Shown here: positions 61,310-64,000 of the stretch, in pieces
Layout of the letters: every line of letters begins with the position of its first letter
Numbering within the stretch: position 1 is the stretch's first letter
Origin: Bin87 sp965203985
GTDB taxonomy: Bacteria; Chloroflexota; Dehalococcoidia; Lucifugimonadales; UBA3495
Direction of reading: 5' to 3'
Assembly: GCA_965203985.1 (NCBI GenBank)
Contig: CBDBDS010000008.1
Coordinates: forward strand, 1-64,000
DNA length: 64,000 bases
The notes under the pieces: model-generated
The model's database searches: none
What the model saw: the letters and a program-made list of their open reading frames with translations, nothing else
Told to the model about the DNA's origin: nothing
Position numbers and translations under genes: made by a program

Positions 61310-62854
61310 ATGATCACCGTAAGCAAGATCCAAAACCGTCTCGATTTCGCCACCCACGCTGAGAGGTTCCAGCAAGGGGGGCGCAACGTTTACGCGTTCA
61401 CGGCGACCCTCAGCGAGATCAACAACCTCCTTCCCGACCGGGACCCGGAAAGTGAGACCATGGTCTCCGACGCCAACCGCGGACTTACGCTGTCTCACGC
61501 CCGGGACATCCAGCGCTACCTTGCCGAGGAACTCGAATGGCTCGTCAGCTCAATTTTGACCCACGTAGACCCTGACCACATCGAGTTCGCCGGATATCCC
61601 AACGATGACGGCACCACCAATCCAGATATCGGGTTCTTGAACATCCTCAAAACCCCAACTGGTGAAAAGGCTTTGGGCATCTTCGACGGACAGCACCGTC
61701 GCAGGGCAATACGCGACTTGATGCGCTCCATCGACCTGAGCGACGAAGACCCCCGCATCCAACAACTCGCTTACAGCAAGATCCCCGTCCTGCTTTACGA
61801 AGAAAGCAGCACTCCAAAACTGCGGCAGATGTTCCTCGACCATGGCAAGAGCAAAGCCACCGAGGCCAACACCAACACCCGCTTCAACCAGCACAATCCG
61901 TTCAGCCTGGCGGCGGTCGCCATCACCGAAGACCCAGATTTCAAAAGCGTATTCTTCGGAGACCGCGTTGAGATGGAACGGACCCGCTTGGCGCACACCA
62001 GCAATTGCATCATCACTATCAATCAGTTGGAGCGCGCAATCAAGAATGTCGAACTGGGTTATTCCGGCCGCCTGAGCCGAGAACGCGAATTCCAATACCA
62101 CCAGGACGGCATCGAAACTCTCTACCGCCGCAGCCTGAAGTGGTCCGACGAATTCTTGCCAGAAGCAAGGGACGAATACCACGACCTGTACCGCGGAACA
62201 TTGGCCAACTCCGAAATCCCCGCCGGCCGGGATAGGTCGTTGGCCTACAACGCCACCATTCTTCACGTTCTCGCCGCCTGTTATCACGAATGGCTAAAGC
62301 ACCACGAAGATTGGCGCCCTCTCGCCAAGTTCATCCGCGAAGCCGACTTTAGACCAGGAAAAGGATTGAACGAGGGAGCCCTACTCGTCGACGCCGGGCT
62401 CGTCCCCCCCAACGGCATCACCCCTCTACCAAGAGCGCAGGAAGTAACCCACGCCATTCGATACATCGTCGGCAAAGCCATCGAAAACTTCCAATCGCCC
62501 AACAACCCCTTCCCATCCCCGCTCGTCCCAAGTTCGACCGATAGCGCTGGCGCCCCCCCACCTAACCTCGGCTCGCACCCCGAACACGCAACTACTCCTG
62601 CAGTCGAAGTCGCCTTCCTGATACTTTCCGAGCGCGACGGCGAGACCATGCACTACAAAGATCTGGCCGAGCAAGTCATCATTCGGAACGGCGACATTCA
62701 AGGCGACAATCCCGCCCGAAATTTGGTCGCACGTCTCGTGAACGACGACCGCTTCGTGCGCCCAGCGCGAAAGGGATTTTACGGACTCAGACGAGATTAC
62801 CCTACTGCCCGAAACGTCGGCCAACGCAAGACCCGCGCTCGTGCCGCCACGTGA
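61310..62854 (+). CDS. DndB-like DGQHR-domain protein with C-terminal HARE-HTH-like domain
   Basis: The 514-residue protein has the DGQHR motif at 126-130 (GIFDGQHRRRAIRD), a ParB/DndB-type nucleotide-binding fold. PVLLYEESSTPKLRQMFLDHGKSKATEANTNTRFN follows, as in DndB-like proteins of phosphorothioation and 7-deazapurine DNA-modification systems. A linker leads to a C-terminal winged helix (HYKDLAEQVIIRNGDIQGDNPARNLVARLV ... GFYGL) resembling HARE-HTH domains of restriction systems. ATG 61310 has GGAGG four bases upstream. No dnd, ssp or dpd core genes are nearby. Confidence 0.82.
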   Translation: MITVSKIQNRLDFATHAERFQQGGRNVYAFTATLSEINNLLPDRDPESETMVSDANRGLTLSHARDIQRYLAEELEWLVSSILTHVDPDHIEFAGYPNDDGTTNPDIGFLNILKTPTGEKALGIFDGQHRRRAIRDLMRSIDLSDEDPRIQQLAYSKIPVLLYEESSTPKLRQMFLDHGKSKATEANTNTRFNQHNPFSLAAVAITEDPDFKSVFFGDRVEMERTRLAHTSNCIITINQLERAIKNVELGYSGRLSREREFQYHQDGIETLYRRSLKWSDEFLPEARDEYHDLYRGTLANSEIPAGRDRSLAYNATILHVLAACYHEWLKHHEDWRPLAKFIREADFRPGKGLNEGALLVDAGLVPPNGITPLPRAQEVTHAIRYIVGKAIENFQSPNNPFPSPLVPSSTDSAGAPPPNLGSHPEHATTPAVEVAFLILSERDGETMHYKDLAEQVIIRNGDIQGDNPARNLVARLVNDDRFVRPARKGFYGLRRDYPTARNVGQRKTRARAAT

Positions 62855-62891
62855 AGCGCCCAATAGATGATTTTTTGCAAGGAGTCATACG

Positions 62892-63320
62892 ATGACGCCC
62901 CACCTCGTTTCCACACCTTCGAACATGGTGTCGTCCGTCCGCAACGCAATCGAGAGTTACCAGATGGGCCCCCTGCGCGCCCTCGCGCAGGAGCCGGTCC
63001 AGAATGCCTTAGACGAGAAGTCAGCTCCGCAGGTACGGGTTGAGTACCGACTCCACGCCCGCTCAACGACTGACGGGAACCCCTACTACCTGCTGACCAT
63101 CACGGACTCCGGCACCGGCGGCTTGAAGGGACCGGTACTTACCCCGGAACAGCTGGACGAGCGTGGTTACAAATTGAACGACGGCGAGAATTGGGCCGCA
63201 TTCGAAGGACAGGGTTTCACCGAGAAAAGCGGCGGAGATTTGGGCAACCGAGGCCAAGGCAAATCCGCCTTCCTCTACCACTCAAATCCCACCGCCGTCT
63301 TAACCCGAATCCACCGAAGG
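62892..63320 (+). pseudogene. GHKL (Hsp90/MORC-like) ATPase, truncated by IS1380
   Basis: The intact part starts MTPHLVSTPSNMVSSVRNAI and has the Bergerat-fold boxes: QEPVQNALDE (N box, E34 and N38), TITDSGTGG (G1, D72) and GNRGQGKSAF (G2, near 120). About residue 140 (AVLTRIHRR) family-like sequence ends and an unrelated tail leads to a stop at 63377. AAGGAG precedes ATG 62892, 37 bases after the DGQHR gene, so they formed an operon. The C-terminal domain is lost to the inserted element, unless it survives beyond the window. Confidence 0.75.
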
Positions 63321-63430
63321 GATACTGCAGCAGTGGTCAGACGAGGGATTAGGGGTCAGGGAACGGGCCGGCGGTAGCCTGATGTCGGAGAGATGGACGA
63401 TGTGGAGTGTAGCAGCCACGCCGGAGGGAT

Positions 63431-64000
63431 TTTGACGGCCTGTGGTAGAAGTCTGGGCGCGATTTTCGACACCAGATCACAGGCGGAGACCGCCAGGGGC
63501 CCAGCCTGAGCGCTGATGGGCCAGGCAGTTGGGTAATCTGTTGGACAGGTCAAACGCCGAGGGCGTGATCAAGAAGGGAGCGGCAGGGCGCGCAATCGGG
63601 CCAGGGCAGAGCTGAACTGGTTTTGCCAGGGCCAGCCCTGGGGCAGATGCAAGGTGAGGCGACGTGCCTTGCGGGTGATGCGTCCGGCCAGGGAGAAGAA
63701 GCGTCGCCGGAGGGTCTTGGTGGTGGCCACCGGCTCGCACAACCCGAGACGTGTCGTCCAGCGGGCGAGGTTATGGGCGATGACTTGCACCGCCAGCCAG
63801 GCGGCGTTGGCGGGAAAGCGACCCGATGGCAGATGGTTGAGGCCCACGCCGTACTTGAGGTCGCGGATGGCGTTTTCGATCTCGGCGTGGCGGCGATGGT
63901 CGGCTTCGAGATCCAGGGTGTCGCCCTCACGGTCGGTGATGAAGGCGTGATAGCTGTATTCGGTAAGCAGGGCCAACTGGGAGCCGGGGGTGGGCGTCAC
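63431..64000 (-). mobile_element. IS1380 family element, 3' portion, runs out of window
   Basis: The minus strand encodes the end of an IS1380 transposase; the segment from about 63433 is also present as a solo end at 60766. The left boundary at about 63431 is estimated from that similarity; the terminal repeat itself could not be read with confidence. Confidence 0.65.
63569..64000 (-). CDS. IS1380 family transposase, C-terminal part
   Basis: The 143 visible codons read YSYHAFITDREGDTLDLEADHRRHAEIENAIRDLKYGVGLNHLPSGRFPANAAWLAVQVIAHNLARW, matching the last third of IS1380 (DDE) transposases with the final catalytic Glu in AEIENAIRDLK. The rest lies outside the window. The frame is open, so this copy could be active. 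Confidence 0.87.
   Translation of the reverse strand: MTPTPGSQLALLTEYSYHAFITDREGDTLDLEADHRRHAEIENAIRDLKYGVGLNHLPSGRFPANAAWLAVQVIAHNLARWTTRLGLCEPVATTKTLRRRFFSLAGRITRKARRLTLHLPQGWPWQNQFSSALARLRALPLPS

Overview
The window is a high-GC bacterial chromosome segment, most likely from a Chloroflexota bacterium of the SAR202/Dehalococcoidia kind. The best lineage marker is the partial gene at the left edge, whose NHTEKPMDFG motif is a hallmark of the DUF2298 (Chlor_Arch_YYY) membrane proteins of Chloroflexota and archaea. Lipobox lipoproteins and signal peptidase I make it bacterial. The wealth of catabolic genes (CoA transferase, enoyl-CoA hydratase, SDRs, amidase, hydrolases) fits SAR202. This placement is an inference.

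Positions 1 to about 35,240 are backbone mixed with small defence or addiction cassettes. Housekeeping genes are ftsY, lepB, pth and nudC. Metabolic genes are a Rieske ferredoxin, an M20 peptidase, a methanethiol-oxidase-like selenium-binding protein with a neighbouring membrane protein, an enoyl-CoA hydratase, a CaiB/BaiF CoA transferase, three SDR/AKR oxidoreductases, an amidase, a SnoaL-like protein, a cupin, an alpha/beta hydrolase and a PNPOx-like protein. Between them lie a NYN/SWIM/retropepsin operon (3931-6800), a Uma2-DarT-DarG run (8071-10501), a VapBC-like pair (16023-16619) and a retropepsin / MmeI-like restriction-modification enzyme / retropepsin operon with ATGA overlaps at both joints (24388-28234).

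From about 35,300 to the end the sequence looks mobile. A tyrosine integrase lies beside a tRNA 3'-end-like relic, followed by an excisionase-like protein and a double-HTH regulator. A 1.8 kb array of almost four 459-bp tandem repeats precedes a four-gene cassette (40719-47428): a ParB-like protein, two paralogous winged-helix/relaxation-type proteins and a HEAT-repeat protein. This cassette is the strongest candidate for an undescribed system; partition, replication or conjugation is a plausible role.

Right of it is an insertion-sequence graveyard (47640-54563) with two IS21 elements, an IS with integrase-type transposase and an IS110. The right IS21 has fused its istB, in frame, to a second copy of the ParB-like gene. 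Next come a UvrD-like helicase with three NERD-like genes (55764-60497), an IS630 relic, and a two-gene unit (DndB-like DGQHR protein with a HARE-HTH-like tail, plus a GHKL ATPase) whose second gene is cut off by an IS1380 element running out of the window.

No rRNA gene, intact tRNA or CRISPR array was recognised. Many accessory genes carry frameshifts or lost catalytic residues, so single-base sequencing errors versus real decay must be separated before any of these systems is called functional.
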